Of a DNA stretch of 64,000 nt, positions 34,289 to 43,974 are shown piece after piece. The translations under genes and the position numbers were made by a program. The stretch's first letter is position 1. Each line of letters begins with the position of its first letter. Below the pieces are notes generated by a model. The model was given only the letters and a program-made list of their open reading frames with translations, made no database searches and had not been told where the DNA came from. The DNA is from Roseburia hominis A2-183 (GTDB lineage Bacteria > Bacillota > Clostridia > Lachnospirales > Lachnospiraceae): assembly GCF_000225345.1 (NCBI RefSeq), contig NC_015977.1:630001-694000 (forward strand), read 5' to 3'.

Positions 34289-35365
34289 ATGGCAAAGTTA
34301 AATTTAAAAACGGTGAATAAAAAAACAAAAGACCAGCTGATCACCTTTGTGTTGGTGATTGCGGTATATATTGTGGTTCAGATCATGGTAGCTGCCGGAG
34401 CAATTTCTTCGCTGATGCAGGGACTGCTCGTTCCCATGTGCACCTACTCTATCGTGGCGATCGGTCTGAATCTGTGCGTGGGATACCTCGGAGAGCTGAG
34501 TATCGGTCATGCGGGCTTCATGTGTGTGGGAGCTTTTTCCAGTGCCTTCTGCACCAAGATGCTGGAAGGTGTGATCGGCAGCCAGATAGTGCTCTTTATC
34601 ATTGCGCTGCTCGTGGGCACTGCGATGGCGGCATTCTTCGGATTTCTGATCGGCATTCCGGTCTTACGTCTGCGCGGCGATTATCTTGCGATTGTGACGC
34701 TGGCGTTTGGTGAGATCATCAAAAATATCATCAACGTTCTTTATATCGCAAAAGACGGAAGCGGATTCCACTTTGCAATCTCGAACGGAAACGCGATTGA
34801 TCTCGCAGATGACGGTGTCTGGCTGATTAACGGTGCGAAGGGAATCGCAAAGATTCCGCATCTCTCCAGCTTTACAGCGGGCGTGATCTTAATTCTGATT
34901 TCTTTATTTGTTGTATACAATCTGGTCAATTCCAGAAGCGGCCGTGCGATCATGGCAATCCGTGATAACCGTATTGCGGCAGAGTCTGTCGGCATCAACA
35001 TCACCAAGTTCAAGCTGATGGCATTCACGATCTCTGCGGCGATTGCGGGAGCGGGCGGCGTGCTCTATGCGCACAACCTTTCCACGGTTACGGCGACGCC
35101 GGCGAACTTCGGTTACAATATGTCCATCATGATTCTGGTATTCGTCGTACTTGGTGGTATGGGTAATTTCCGTGGTTCCATCATTGCAGCCGTTCTTTTG
35201 ACCCTTCTTCCGGAGGTGTTAAGAGGACTGTCCGATTACCGTATGTTAATCTACTCGATCGTGCTGATCGTCATGATGCTTTTCAACTGGGCTCCGAAGT
35301 GCATTGAATGGAGACAGAAAATGGCACAGAAGTTCCGCAAAAACACAAAGAAGGAGGCAGTATAG
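34289..35365 (+). CDS. livM: branched-chain amino acid ABC permease LivM
   Basis: The 358-residue permease partner has YSIVAIGLNLCVGYLGELSI (LivM signature near the N-terminus), GHAGFMCVGAFSSAF, the conserved LRLRGDYLAIVTLAFGEI, DNRIAAESVGINITKFKL and a C-terminal GGMGNFRGSIIAAVLL. The start at 34289 follows GGGAGAACAGCT; an ATG at 34241 lies inside livH. A lysine-rich N-terminus and C-terminus face the cytoplasm. The livG ATG follows 2 bp after the stop. Confidence 0.95.
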   Translation: MAKLNLKTVNKKTKDQLITFVLVIAVYIVVQIMVAAGAISSLMQGLLVPMCTYSIVAIGLNLCVGYLGELSIGHAGFMCVGAFSSAFCTKMLEGVIGSQIVLFIIALLVGTAMAAFFGFLIGIPVLRLRGDYLAIVTLAFGEIIKNIINVLYIAKDGSGFHFAISNGNAIDLADDGVWLINGAKGIAKIPHLSSFTAGVILILISLFVVYNLVNSRSGRAIMAIRDNRIAAESVGINITKFKLMAFTISAAIAGAGGVLYAHNLSTVTATPANFGYNMSIMILVFVVLGGMGNFRGSIIAAVLLTLLPEVLRGLSDYRMLIYSIVLIVMMLFNWAPKCIEWRQKMAQKFRKNTKKEAV

Positions 35366-35367
35366 TT

Positions 35368-36126
35368 ATGGCAATGTTAGAGGTAAAGAATCTTGGCATC
35401 TCCTTCGGAGGACTTCGTGCGGTAGATGATTTTCATATTTCCATCGAGAAAGGACAGTTGTACGGTCTGATCGGACCGAACGGTGCCGGCAAGACGACGG
35501 TATTTAATATGCTTACCGGTGTGTATACGCCGGATGAGGGAACTATCAGCCTGGATGGTGCGGATATCACAGGAAAGAAAACGATCGACATCAACAAGGC
35601 AGGTATTGCGCGTACATTTCAGAACATCCGTCTGTTCAAGGATCAGAGCGTGCTTGACAATGTAAAGATCGGACTGCACAACCAGATGTCCTACTCGACG
35701 CTGACCGGAATCTTACGTCTGCCGAAATACCGCAAGGTTGAGGCGGAGATGGATGAGAAGGCAATGGAATTATTAAAAGTGTTTGATCTGGAGCGCGAGG
35801 CGGGTTTCCTGTCCTCCAATCTTCCATACGGAAAGCAGAGAAAGCTTGAGATTGCGCGTGCACTTGCAACGAATCCAAAGCTGCTGCTGCTCGACGAGCC
35901 GGCGGCAGGCATGAACCCGAACGAGACGAAAGAGCTGATGGAAACGATCCATTTTGTGCGGGATGAGTTCGATATGACAATCCTTCTGATCGAGCATGAT
36001 ATGAAACTGGTGTCCGGTATCTGTGAGAAGCTGACGGTGCTTAACTTCGGTCAGGTACTTGCGGAGGGCGCGACGGGTGATGTACTTCATGACCCGCAGG
36101 TAATCAAGGCATATCTTGGAGAATGA
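35368..36126 (+). CDS. livG: branched-chain amino acid ABC ATPase LivG
   Basis: The 252-residue ATPase has Walker A GPNGAGKTT, the LivG-type Q-loop region RTFQNIRLF, signature NLPYGKQRKLEIARAL, Walker B LLLLDEPAAGMNP and switch His in IEHDMKLV. It ends with the usual GDVLHDPQVIKAYLGE. AAGGAGGCAG lies before the ATG, overlapping the end of livM. It acts as a heterodimer with LivF. Confidence 0.96.
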   Translation: MAMLEVKNLGISFGGLRAVDDFHISIEKGQLYGLIGPNGAGKTTVFNMLTGVYTPDEGTISLDGADITGKKTIDINKAGIARTFQNIRLFKDQSVLDNVKIGLHNQMSYSTLTGILRLPKYRKVEAEMDEKAMELLKVFDLEREAGFLSSNLPYGKQRKLEIARALATNPKLLLLDEPAAGMNPNETKELMETIHFVRDEFDMTILLIEHDMKLVSGICEKLTVLNFGQVLAEGATGDVLHDPQVIKAYLGE

Positions 36127-36150
36127 CATGAGATAGATGGAGGAACGACT

Positions 36151-36861
36151 ATGGCAATGTTGGAAGTAAAAAATCTGAAAGTACATTATGGTGTCATTCA
36201 GGCAATTAAGGGGATCTCGTTTGAAGTAAACGAAGGGGAAGTCATTGCGCTGATCGGAGCGAACGGTGCGGGGAAGACGACGACACTTCAGACGATAACG
36301 GGAATGTTAAAGCCATCCGAGGGTGAGATCCTTTTTGAGGGACAGGATATCGTGAAGGTGCCGGGACATAAGATCGTATCGATGGGAATGGCGCATGTGC
36401 CGGAGGGACGGCGCGTGTTCGCGGAACTTTCCGTCTACGAGAATCTGAAGCTGGGCGCTTATACCAGAAAAGACAAAAACGAGATTGCGGAATCGCTGGC
36501 AAAGGTTTACAAGAGTTTCCCACGTCTGGAAGAACGAAAAAACCAGCTTGCAGGAACGTTAAGCGGCGGCGAGCAGCAGATGCTTGCAATGGGGCGCGCC
36601 CTGATGTCCAAGCCGAAGATCATTCTGATGGATGAGCCGTCCATGGGACTTTCCCCGATTTTTGTGGAGGAGATTTTCCATATCATCCGGGAGATCTCAG
36701 CGAGCGGTACGACGGTTCTTCTGGTGGAGCAGAATGCGAAGAAAGCGCTTGCGATCGCAAACCGCGCGTATGTGCTTGAGACCGGAAATATTGTTCTCTC
36801 CGGTGACGCGAAGGAAATGATGAACAATGATTCTATTAAGAAGGCATATCTGGGAGAATAG
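36151..36861 (+). CDS. livF: branched-chain amino acid ABC ATPase LivF
   Basis: The 236-residue ATPase has Walker A GANGAGKTT, the segment GMAHVPEGRRVFAELSVYEN, signature LSGGEQQMLAMGRAL, Walker B ILMDEPSMGLSP and the LivF-type VEQNAKKAL in place of the HD switch. ATGGAGGAACGACT gives the ribosome site. It is the last transport gene of the operon; the cytidylate-kinase-like gene follows after 27 bp. Confidence 0.96.
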   Translation: MAMLEVKNLKVHYGVIQAIKGISFEVNEGEVIALIGANGAGKTTTLQTITGMLKPSEGEILFEGQDIVKVPGHKIVSMGMAHVPEGRRVFAELSVYENLKLGAYTRKDKNEIAESLAKVYKSFPRLEERKNQLAGTLSGGEQQMLAMGRALMSKPKIILMDEPSMGLSPIFVEEIFHIIREISASGTTVLLVEQNAKKALAIANRAYVLETGNIVLSGDAKEMMNNDSIKKAYLGE

Positions 36862-36888
36862 ACGGAAAATGCAGGGAGGTAGAATGGA

Positions 36889-37512
36889 ATGAAAAAAACA
36901 GTCATTACCATTGCGAGAAGCTATGGAAGTGGTGGAAGAACACTGGGAAAGCTTTTGGCTGAGCAGCTTGGAATCAACTGCTATGACAGGGAAATTTTAA
37001 GAATGGCATCGGATGCCAGCGGCATCAACGAGGCACTTTTCGGACAGGCAGACGAGCGGTTGAAGCGGTCTCCGTTGTTTGGAATTTTGAAGAAAAATCC
37101 GTACAAGGGTGGTGTGATTCCGCCGGAGAATTCGGATTTTGTGTCCGATGATAACCTGTTCAATTATCAGGCGAAGGTCATCAAAGAGCTGGCAGCGCAG
37201 GAATCCTGCGTGATTATCGGCCGGTGTGCGGATTATTTACTCCGGGATGATCCGGATGTCATCAAACTGTATTTCTGTGCGCCGAAGAAGGACTGCGTCG
37301 CACGAGTGATGAACCAGAACGGCCTCTCGGAGAAGGAAGCGGAGAGACGGATTGAGAAAATCGACAAGTACCGCGCGGAATATTACCGCTATTATACCGG
37401 AAGAGACTGGAATGACGCCAGAAATTATAATTTCTGTCTGGACACGACGTCCATGAGCTATGAAAAGCTTGTGGAAGTGGTCACAAATTTTATTCAGATT
37501 TACCAGAAATAG
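36889..37512 (+). CDS. cytidylate kinase-like family protein
   Basis: The 207-residue protein is of the cytidylate-kinase-like (AAK6-type) family. The N-terminal P-loop-like segment reads VITIARSYGSGGRTLGKLLA, followed by NCYDREILRMASDASGINEA, the lid-like CVIIGRCADYLLRDDPDVIK and YYTGRDWNDARNYNFCLDTT. True CMP kinases have GPxGSGKS, so this is a nucleotide-binding relative with an unproved substrate. It is probably cotranscribed with livF, with which it has no obvious functional link. GGGAGGTAGA is the ribosome site. Confidence 0.88.
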   Translation: MKKTVITIARSYGSGGRTLGKLLAEQLGINCYDREILRMASDASGINEALFGQADERLKRSPLFGILKKNPYKGGVIPPENSDFVSDDNLFNYQAKVIKELAAQESCVIIGRCADYLLRDDPDVIKLYFCAPKKDCVARVMNQNGLSEKEAERRIEKIDKYRAEYYRYYTGRDWNDARNYNFCLDTTSMSYEKLVEVVTNFIQIYQK

Positions 37513-37518
37513 AATCCA

Positions 37519-37527
37519 TGCTATAAT
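37519..37527 (+). promoter_or_regulatory. extended -10 box before the peptidase gene
   Basis: TGCTATAAT directly precedes a terminator-like hairpin, so any transcript from it would be attenuated at once. No clear -35. Confidence 0.35.
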
Positions 37528-37567
37528 AAAAGTGTTCTGCCGCATGCAAGCGGTGGGACACTTTTTT
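37528..37567 (+). terminator. terminator after the liv/kinase operon
   Basis: AAAAGTGTTC and GGGACACTTTT flank an inner GCCGC/GCGGT pairing, followed by six T. Confidence 0.8.
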
Positions 37568-37619
37568 CGCTTCACAGGAAAGGTGTCCTGGGAAGCAAAA
37601 ACATTACAGGAGGGGAATA

Positions 37620-39368
37620 ATGACAACAGAATGGTCGTTAGACGAACTTTATAAAGGATTTGATGATCCGGCATATGGAAAGGATGTGGCAGAGCTTACG
37701 GCGCAGATCGATGCGCTCGCCACACTGCTTGCAGATGCCGGAAGGATGCAGGAAAAGGAAAGGACAGAGAAGGTGCTTGCGGCGCAGAGCGGGATCGCAC
37801 AGCTTTTCTATCAGTTATCGCTCTATGTGGAATTGAGACAGTCCGTCAATACAGAGGACGGCACAGTGATGGCAGAAAATGCGAAGCTGATGAAGCTTCA
37901 GGCAAAAATGGCACCGTTAGAGGCCGCGGCAGGAAAGCTTTTAGCGGGAATCCGGGACGTGGATGCGCTGGCAAAAGAGAGCGGGCTTGTGCGTGAGCAT
38001 ACATTTTACCTGAAAGAGAAGCAGAAAGAGGCAAAGCATCTGCTCAGCGATGAAGTGGAGGAGATGGCTGCCTCCATGAACATGAGCGGCGGCGCGGCGT
38101 GGTCGAAGCTGCAGTCCTATCTGACCTCCACGGTAAAAGTGGATTATCAGGGAAAGCAGATTACACTGTCGGAAGTAAGAAACTTAGCGTACAGCCCGGA
38201 GGCTTCCGTGCGCAAGAGCGCTTATGAGGCGGAGATTGCCGCTTATGAGAAGGTGGAGGATGCCATCGCGTTTTCCCTGAATTACATTAAGAACCAGGTG
38301 ACGATGCTCAGCGAAAAGAGAGGCTATGCTTCACCACTTGCCATGACGTTAGAGCAGTCGCGCATGAAACGAGAGACTTTAGACGCTATGATGGCGGCGA
38401 TCGACGAATACCTGCCGGTATTCCGCAAGTATCTGCGGAAAAAGGGCGGGATGCTCGGACATGTCAACGGCCTGCCGTGGTATGATCTGTTTGCACCGCT
38501 CGGCAAGGCAGATAAGACCTACAGCATTGAGGAGGCCAAGCAGTATCTTATTGATACATTCACAAAGCTGACACCGGAGATGGCAGATCTGATGCGGGAA
38601 GCGTTTGAGAACGAGTGGATCGATTTCTACCCGAGAAAAGGAAAAGAGGGCGGTGCTTTCTGCGCGGGAGCCATGTGGTTAAAACAGAGCCGGATTCTGA
38701 CCAATTACGACGGTTATTTCGGATCGGTTGACACGCTTGCACATGAACTCGGACATGCATTCCACAACCGCCAGATCGAGAATCACGCACCGCTTAATCA
38801 GGACTACCCGATGCCGGTAGCCGAGACAGCATCAACCTTTAACGAGGTGCATCTCGGAAAGGCAGCCCGGGCAGAGGCATCCGGAGAGGAGCTTTTGAAT
38901 CTGCTGGAGAACGACATCAAGGAGCAGACGCAGTGTATCGTGGACATTTACTCCCGCTATCTGTTTGAGACGGCAGTATTTGAACAGAGCCAGAATAAGT
39001 TCCTCATGGCGGACGATTTAAAGCAGATCATGCTGGACGCGCAGAAGAAGACGTACGGCGACGGGCTGGACCCGGAATGCATGCATCCGTATATGTGGGT
39101 GTGCAAGGGACATTATTACAGCGAGGGACTGAGCTTTTACAATTTCCCGTATGCTTTTGGCAATCTGTTTGCGCTTGGACTTTACAGCCAGTTTGAAAAA
39201 GAGGGGGAGGCTTTTATTGGGAAATATAAGGCAATGCTTTCGGCAACCCCGTGCTGCACGATCGAGGAGGCTGGCGCAATGATGGGAATCGACCTCACAA
39301 AGAAGGATTTCTGGAGAACGGGACTTTCTGAGATTGCGGAAGAGATTGAGCAGTTCTGCACGATGTAG
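37620..39368 (+). CDS. pepF: M3 family oligoendopeptidase (PepF type)
   Basis: This 582-residue cytosolic zinc peptidase cuts oligopeptides and probably works on peptides brought in by the nearby opp systems (inference). The zinc site is LAHELGHAFHNRQ: His375 and His379 bind zinc, Glu376 is the catalytic base, and the third ligand Glu lies about 28 residues on in ETASTFNEVHL. The C-terminal HPYMWVCKGHYYSEGLSFYN region is typical of the family. GGAGGGGAATA lies directly before the ATG. It is followed 13 bp later by the aldo/keto reductase gene. Confidence 0.94.
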   Translation: MTTEWSLDELYKGFDDPAYGKDVAELTAQIDALATLLADAGRMQEKERTEKVLAAQSGIAQLFYQLSLYVELRQSVNTEDGTVMAENAKLMKLQAKMAPLEAAAGKLLAGIRDVDALAKESGLVREHTFYLKEKQKEAKHLLSDEVEEMAASMNMSGGAAWSKLQSYLTSTVKVDYQGKQITLSEVRNLAYSPEASVRKSAYEAEIAAYEKVEDAIAFSLNYIKNQVTMLSEKRGYASPLAMTLEQSRMKRETLDAMMAAIDEYLPVFRKYLRKKGGMLGHVNGLPWYDLFAPLGKADKTYSIEEAKQYLIDTFTKLTPEMADLMREAFENEWIDFYPRKGKEGGAFCAGAMWLKQSRILTNYDGYFGSVDTLAHELGHAFHNRQIENHAPLNQDYPMPVAETASTFNEVHLGKAARAEASGEELLNLLENDIKEQTQCIVDIYSRYLFETAVFEQSQNKFLMADDLKQIMLDAQKKTYGDGLDPECMHPYMWVCKGHYYSEGLSFYNFPYAFGNLFALGLYSQFEKEGEAFIGKYKAMLSATPCCTIEEAGAMMGIDLTKKDFWRTGLSEIAEEIEQFCTM

Positions 39369-39381
39369 AAGGAGATGTGTT

Positions 39382-40512
39382 ATGGAAGATTTAAAACAGA
39401 TCATGCCGAAGAAGCTTGGGTTTGGCTGTATGCGGCTGCCCGTTGCAAACGGCAATAGCGAAGAGATTGACGACGCGGTATTCTGCAGGATGATTGACCG
39501 CTATATGGAGCAGGGATTTGTCTATTTTGACACGGCATACCCTTACCACAATCAGAAGTCGGAGGAGGCAGTGCGTCGCTGTCTGGTGGAGCGTTATGAC
39601 AGAGAGCGCTTCCTTCTCGCAGACAAGATGCCGGTGTGGCTGGTACAGAACATGGAGGACTACAGCGAGATCTTTGAGAGGCAGCTGGCGCGCTGCGGCG
39701 TGACTTATTTTGACTTTTATCTGTTTCACGCCATGAACAAGACACGGGTGGAAGAGACAGAGAAAACGGGCGGCTTTGCGTTTGTGCAGAGAATGAAGAC
39801 GGAAGGGCGCATCCGCCATATCGGATTTTCGTTCCATGATACGGCAGAAGCGCTCGAGGAGATCCTGAAAAATCATCCGGAGATGGAATTTGTACAGCTT
39901 CAGATCAATTATTATGACTGGGAGTCGGAGAATGTGCAGTCCCGCAAATGCTATGAGGTTGCCCAAAAGTATGGTGTACCGGTGATCGTGATGGAGCCGG
40001 TAAAGGGCGGAACACTCGCCAACATGACCGGCAGACCGGCAGAGATCTTAAAGGAGCTTTCACCAGAGGCAAGCTTTGCATCTTACGCGATCCGCTATGC
40101 GGCATCACTGGAAAATGTGATGCTGGTGTTGAGCGGCATGTCGGACGAGCAGCAGCTCATCGACAACACGGCTTATATGAGGGAGTTCAGACCACTTGAT
40201 GAGCGGGAGCGCGCAGCGATCGCCCGGGTGGTGGAGGAGCTTGCCGCCATGCCGACGATCGCCTGCACCAAGTGCCGCTACTGCGTGGAGGGATGTCCGA
40301 AAAAGATTCCGATCCCGGATGTCTTTGAGGATTACAACATGACCGTGCAGTTCGGGATCAATGAGACAAACCGCGGCAGTTACCGGCGGCATACCGCTGA
40401 CGGTGGCAGTGCGGATGTCTGTATCCGCTGCGGCAAGTGTGAGGGACAATGTCCGCAGCATCTGCCGATCCGCGACCTGCTTGTGAAGGTGGCAGAGACA
40501 TTTGCGGAGTAA
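39382..40512 (+). CDS. aldo/keto reductase with C-terminal ferredoxin-like domain
   Basis: The 376-residue protein has an aldo/keto reductase barrel (KLGFGCMRLPV, then the catalytic YFDTAYPYHNQKSEEAVRRC with Asp and Tyr, HAMNKTRVE, and MEPVKGGTLANMTG). A C-terminal domain carries two Cys clusters: CTKCRYCVEGCPKKIPIPDV and CIRCGKCEGQCPQHLPIRDL. These look like two [4Fe-4S] sites, so the enzyme may take electrons from a ferredoxin-type donor. The substrate is unknown. The start at 39382 follows AGAAGGAGATGTG and replaces an upstream in-frame ATG inside the peptidase gene. Confidence 0.92.
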   Translation: MEDLKQIMPKKLGFGCMRLPVANGNSEEIDDAVFCRMIDRYMEQGFVYFDTAYPYHNQKSEEAVRRCLVERYDRERFLLADKMPVWLVQNMEDYSEIFERQLARCGVTYFDFYLFHAMNKTRVEETEKTGGFAFVQRMKTEGRIRHIGFSFHDTAEALEEILKNHPEMEFVQLQINYYDWESENVQSRKCYEVAQKYGVPVIVMEPVKGGTLANMTGRPAEILKELSPEASFASYAIRYAASLENVMLVLSGMSDEQQLIDNTAYMREFRPLDERERAAIARVVEELAAMPTIACTKCRYCVEGCPKKIPIPDVFEDYNMTVQFGINETNRGSYRRHTADGGSADVCIRCGKCEGQCPQHLPIRDLLVKVAETFAE

Positions 40513-40640
40513 ATGGAGTTCTGTTCGTTTGGCTATGCAGGTTTGATGGAATAAAAAAGTTGAAAAAGGACAGGTGAAGGATGCCAGAGCAACAGGACGG
40601 GAATTATCAAAATAAACTGTAAGATATTTCCAAGATATTA

Positions 40641-40667
40641 GAGCCAGTCAATGTACTGGCTCTTTTT
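40641..40667 (+). terminator. terminator after the aldo/keto reductase gene
   Basis: GAGCCAGT pairs with ACTGGCTC (6-nt loop), followed by five T. Confidence 0.92.
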
Positions 40668-40785
40668 GTGCATTTCATCTGTATATCGTTAGAATTTCAG
40701 AAAGAAATAGAATATTTTGACCATATAAATATAAAAAAACTATTAAAATTGTTAAAAATGTGCTAAAGTTAATAAAAATGTACGG

Positions 40786-40814
40786 TTTTCATTGTGAGGA
40801 TAGAACTTTATAAT
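40786..40814 (+). promoter_or_regulatory. possible promoter of dctP
   Basis: TTTTCA and TATAAT are 17 bp apart; the -10 is perfect and the -35 is weak, which suits an activated promoter. The response regulator encoded downstream is a candidate activator (inference). Confidence 0.45.
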
Positions 40815-40875
40815 TAAGACATAAACAAAGCCGCCGGATGAAGCGCGGCGGGAGGAGAAGAAGGAGGATTTTTAC

Positions 40876-41994
40876 ATGAAGAAAAAAGTTTTATCCGCAC
40901 TGTTATGTGCAGCAATGGTGGTTTCCATGACCGCCTGTGGACTGAAAGCGCCAGAGGCTGCCGACACGACGACAAGCCAGAACACAGATGCAGCGGCAGA
41001 TGCAACGGCAGATGCAACGGATAGCGCAGCGGCAACCGAGGCCGGTGATTCCACAGGAACAGAGCCGGTCGGACCGGCAGTGACTCTGGTATACGCAGAG
41101 GTAAACCCGCTGGAGGGAACCATTGTAGGACAGACAGCAACCGCATTCAAAGAGAAGGTAGAAGAGCTTTCCGGCGGAAGTATTACGATTGATATTCAGG
41201 CAAACGGTGTTCTCGGTGCAGAGTCCGATGTACTCGACACCATGCTCGGCGGCGGCGGTACCATCGATATGGCACGTATTTCCGCATTCGCACTCACAAG
41301 CTACGGCGGAGAGAAATCCAGTCTCTTATCCGTACCGTTCACATTCGTAAGCCGCGATCATTTCTGGAACTTTGCAACCTCTGATCTGGCACAGGAGTTC
41401 CTGCTTGAGCCGCATGAGAACGGAACCGGTATCCGCGGACTGTTCTACGGCGAGGAAGGTTTCCGCCATTTCTTCACCGTCAATCCGATCGAGGGAATGG
41501 ATGATCTGGCAGGCATGAAGATCCGTGTATCCAACGACCCGATCATGACAGGTATGGTGGAAGGACTTGGAGCAAACCCGACCGTTGTTGCCATGGGTGA
41601 GTTATATTCCGCATTACAGACCGGTGTGGTAGATGCAGCAGAACAGCCGATCGCAAACTATCAGGCAAATGCATTCCCGGAAGTAGCACCGAACATCATT
41701 CTTGATGGACATACCTTAGGAGCAATCCAGGTAGTTATCACAGACGAAGCATGGGATTCCCTGACACCGGAGCAGCAGGATGTGCTGACCGAGGCCGGCG
41801 AGTATGCTTCCCAGTACAACCGTCAGATCTCCCAGGAGACAGAGGATAAGATCCTTGAGGAGTTAAAGGCAGACGGCGTTAATGTTATTGAAGTAGACGA
41901 TATCACACCGTGGCAGGATGCCTGCAAGGATGTCATCGAAGAGGCAACCAAGAATAACAAAGAGTTATATCAGCAGATCGTTGATATGCAGTAA
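40876..41994 (+). CDS. dctP: TRAP transporter substrate-binding lipoprotein (DctP)
   Basis: The 372-residue lipoprotein has lipobox Cys21 in SMTACGLK, an Ala/Thr/Asp linker and the DctP fold. TRAP binding proteins capture carboxylates such as C4-dicarboxylates or sugar acids. Family landmarks are AFKEKVEELSGGSITIDIQA, the substrate-carboxylate region GMKIRVSNDPIMTGMVEGLG with its Arg, and YSALQTGVVDAAEQPIANYQ. AAGAAGGAGG precedes the ATG. The KdgF-like gene further downstream suggests uronates as substrate. A hairpin after it probably limits read-through into the permease genes. Confidence 0.94.
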   Translation: MKKKVLSALLCAAMVVSMTACGLKAPEAADTTTSQNTDAAADATADATDSAAATEAGDSTGTEPVGPAVTLVYAEVNPLEGTIVGQTATAFKEKVEELSGGSITIDIQANGVLGAESDVLDTMLGGGGTIDMARISAFALTSYGGEKSSLLSVPFTFVSRDHFWNFATSDLAQEFLLEPHENGTGIRGLFYGEEGFRHFFTVNPIEGMDDLAGMKIRVSNDPIMTGMVEGLGANPTVVAMGELYSALQTGVVDAAEQPIANYQANAFPEVAPNIILDGHTLGAIQVVITDEAWDSLTPEQQDVLTEAGEYASQYNRQISQETEDKILEELKADGVNVIEVDDITPWQDACKDVIEEATKNNKELYQQIVDMQ

Positions 41995-42063
41995 TCGACA
42001 GAAAGATTGACACTTATAGGTTTGATAGAAGGAAAACCCGCAATAATGTAAGTGCGTTTTCAA

Positions 42064-42107
42064 GGGGCACAGGGAGAATGGCTGCTCCCCCGTGCCCCGA
42101 CTTTTTT
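42064..42107 (+). terminator. attenuator between dctP and dctQ
   Basis: GGGGCAC..GGGAG pairs with CTCCCC..GTGCCCC, followed by GACTTTTTT. It lies just before the dctQ ribosome site. Confidence 0.85.
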
Positions 42108-42119
42108 AAGGAGGAAAAA

Positions 42120-42644
42120 ATGCCTAAGATTTTTCAGACTTTAGATAAAATAAAGCCGGCATATGATGTGGCATATAAGTTTGTACTGTTTGTATGCAAA
42201 TTGCTGCTCACGGCAGATATCGTAATCACGAGTGTCTGCGTTGTCGGAAGATATGTTTCCTTCGTACCCGATCCGGCATGGAGCGAGGAAGTGGTACTGA
42301 CCCTGATGTCCTACATGGCAGTGCTCTCGGCGGCACTTGCAATCCGCAGAAATGCACATATCCGTATGACGGCGTTTGACGCATACCTGCCGAAAAATGT
42401 TATTAAGGCATTGGATATTCTGGCAGATGTCGCCGTCTTTATTCTGGCGATCGTGATGATTACCGTTGGATTCAGCTATGCGACAGGCATTGGAGCCAAG
42501 GGTAATTACGTCAGCATGCCGTGGCTGTCCAAGTTCTGGATGTACTTCCCGATTCCGCTTGCCGGCGTAGCGATGGTCGTTTTTGAACTGGAAGCAATTT
42601 ATAATCATATTAAGAGTATTTTTGTAAAGGAGGGGACGAAATAA
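42120..42644 (+). CDS. dctQ: TRAP transporter small permease (DctQ)
   Basis: The 174-residue protein has four helices and the DctQ signature PDPAWSEEVVLTLMSYMAVL followed by SAALAIRRNAHIRMTAFDAY. It forms the small membrane subunit that joins DctM. The start at 42120 follows AAGGAGGAAAAA; an upstream in-frame ATG at 42078 lies in the attenuator hairpin. Its stop overlaps the dctM ATG by one base (TAATG). Confidence 0.94.
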   Translation: MPKIFQTLDKIKPAYDVAYKFVLFVCKLLLTADIVITSVCVVGRYVSFVPDPAWSEEVVLTLMSYMAVLSAALAIRRNAHIRMTAFDAYLPKNVIKALDILADVAVFILAIVMITVGFSYATGIGAKGNYVSMPWLSKFWMYFPIPLAGVAMVVFELEAIYNHIKSIFVKEGTK

Positions 42645-43939
42645 TGAGTGTACAGAGTATGGCAATCGCAGTGTTGCTCGTAAGCTTTCTTGTCATGATT
42701 CTGCTGCGTTTCCCGATTGCATATGCAGTAGCGTTATCTTCCCTTCTGTGCCTGTTATCGCAGGGACTTCCGCTGACAACGATCTGTCAGCAGATGGTAA
42801 AGGGAATCAGTTCCTTTAGTTTGATGGCTGTACCGTTCTTCATCACGATGGGCGTGCTGATGGGCACCGGAGGTATATCAGATAAGCTGATCGCACTCGC
42901 CGATGCCTGCGTAGGCTGGATGACCGGTGGAATGGCGATGGTAAATATCGTTGCATCCTATTTCTTCGGCGGTATTTCCGGATCTGCATCTGCAGATACG
43001 GCTTCCATCGGAAGTATCATGATCCCGATGATGGTAGATCAGGGATACGATGATGATTTTTCGACGGCGGTTACGATCACTTCCTCCTGTGAGGGACTGC
43101 TGGTTCCACCAAGCCATAACATGGTAATCTATGCAATGTCCGCCGGCGGTGTATCGGTAGGAAGCCTTTTCCTTGCAGGATATGTGCCGGGCGCACTGCT
43201 TGCGATCTCCTTAATGATCGGATCTTATATTATCTCGAAAAAGAGACATTATCCGAAGGGGGATAAGTTCAGTGTCAAGAGACTGTTAAAACAGCTTGGA
43301 ACTTCTTTCTGGGCATTGGCAGCAGTTGTAATCGTAGTTGTCGGCGTTGTAGCCGGATGGTTTACCGCGACAGAGTCCGCTGCGATCGCAGTATTCTACA
43401 GCTTGATTGTCAGTGTATATATTTACAAGGGTCTTACCTGGAAGGGTGTCTGGAAGAGCCTGGAGCAGTGCATTGATACATTGTCTATCGTCCTGATCTT
43501 AATTTCGACATCCAGTATTTTCGGTTACTGCCTGACGACACTTCATGTGCCGGATCTGGCTGCAAAGGCAATCATCGGATTCTCGAGCAACCCGATCGTG
43601 ATTGCACTGTTAGTGGATTTGATTCTGCTCATTTTAGGATGTATCATGGATATGGCACCGATCATCCTGATCGCGACACCGATCTTACTTCCGATCGCAA
43701 CCTCCATCGGTATCGATCCGGTACAGTTCGGTATCATCATGGTATTAAACTGTGGTATCGGCCTTCTGACACCGCCGGTTGGATCAGTTCTTTTCATCGG
43801 TTCTGCAGTCAGCGGTGTAAAGATGGAGCGCGTGGTAAAAGCAACCCTCCCGTTCTATCTGTGTATGATCGTTGTATTATTACTTCTGACCTTTATACCG
43901 GAATTAAGTATCGGACTTCCGATGTTACTTGGAACGTAA
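42644..43939 (+). CDS. dctM: TRAP transporter large permease (DctM)
   Basis: The 431-residue protein has about twelve helices and is the ion-coupled channel subunit, driven by a Na+ or proton gradient in this family. Typical parts are LRFPIAYAVALSSLLCLLSQ, FFITMGVLMGTGGISDKLIA, the conserved GGISGSASADTASIGSIMIP, GLLVPPSHNMVIYAMSAGGV and MDMAPIILIATPILLPIATS. It lies directly after dctQ; the YcxB-like gene follows after 35 bp. Confidence 0.95.
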   Translation: MSVQSMAIAVLLVSFLVMILLRFPIAYAVALSSLLCLLSQGLPLTTICQQMVKGISSFSLMAVPFFITMGVLMGTGGISDKLIALADACVGWMTGGMAMVNIVASYFFGGISGSASADTASIGSIMIPMMVDQGYDDDFSTAVTITSSCEGLLVPPSHNMVIYAMSAGGVSVGSLFLAGYVPGALLAISLMIGSYIISKKRHYPKGDKFSVKRLLKQLGTSFWALAAVVIVVVGVVAGWFTATESAAIAVFYSLIVSVYIYKGLTWKGVWKSLEQCIDTLSIVLILISTSSIFGYCLTTLHVPDLAAKAIIGFSSNPIVIALLVDLILLILGCIMDMAPIILIATPILLPIATSIGIDPVQFGIIMVLNCGIGLLTPPVGSVLFIGSAVSGVKMERVVKATLPFYLCMIVVLLLLTFIPELSIGLPMLLGT

Positions 43940-43974
43940 AGGGAGCCAGTTTGTGAATACAGAGGAGATGGCAT

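Larger units (their letters stand above)
40513..40875 (+). other. 363-bp gap between the reductase and TRAP genes
   Basis: It holds a terminator (40641-40667), then an AT-rich stretch with many AAAAAT steps and the likely dctP promoter (40786-40814). No gene or conserved RNA is recognised. Confidence 0.6.
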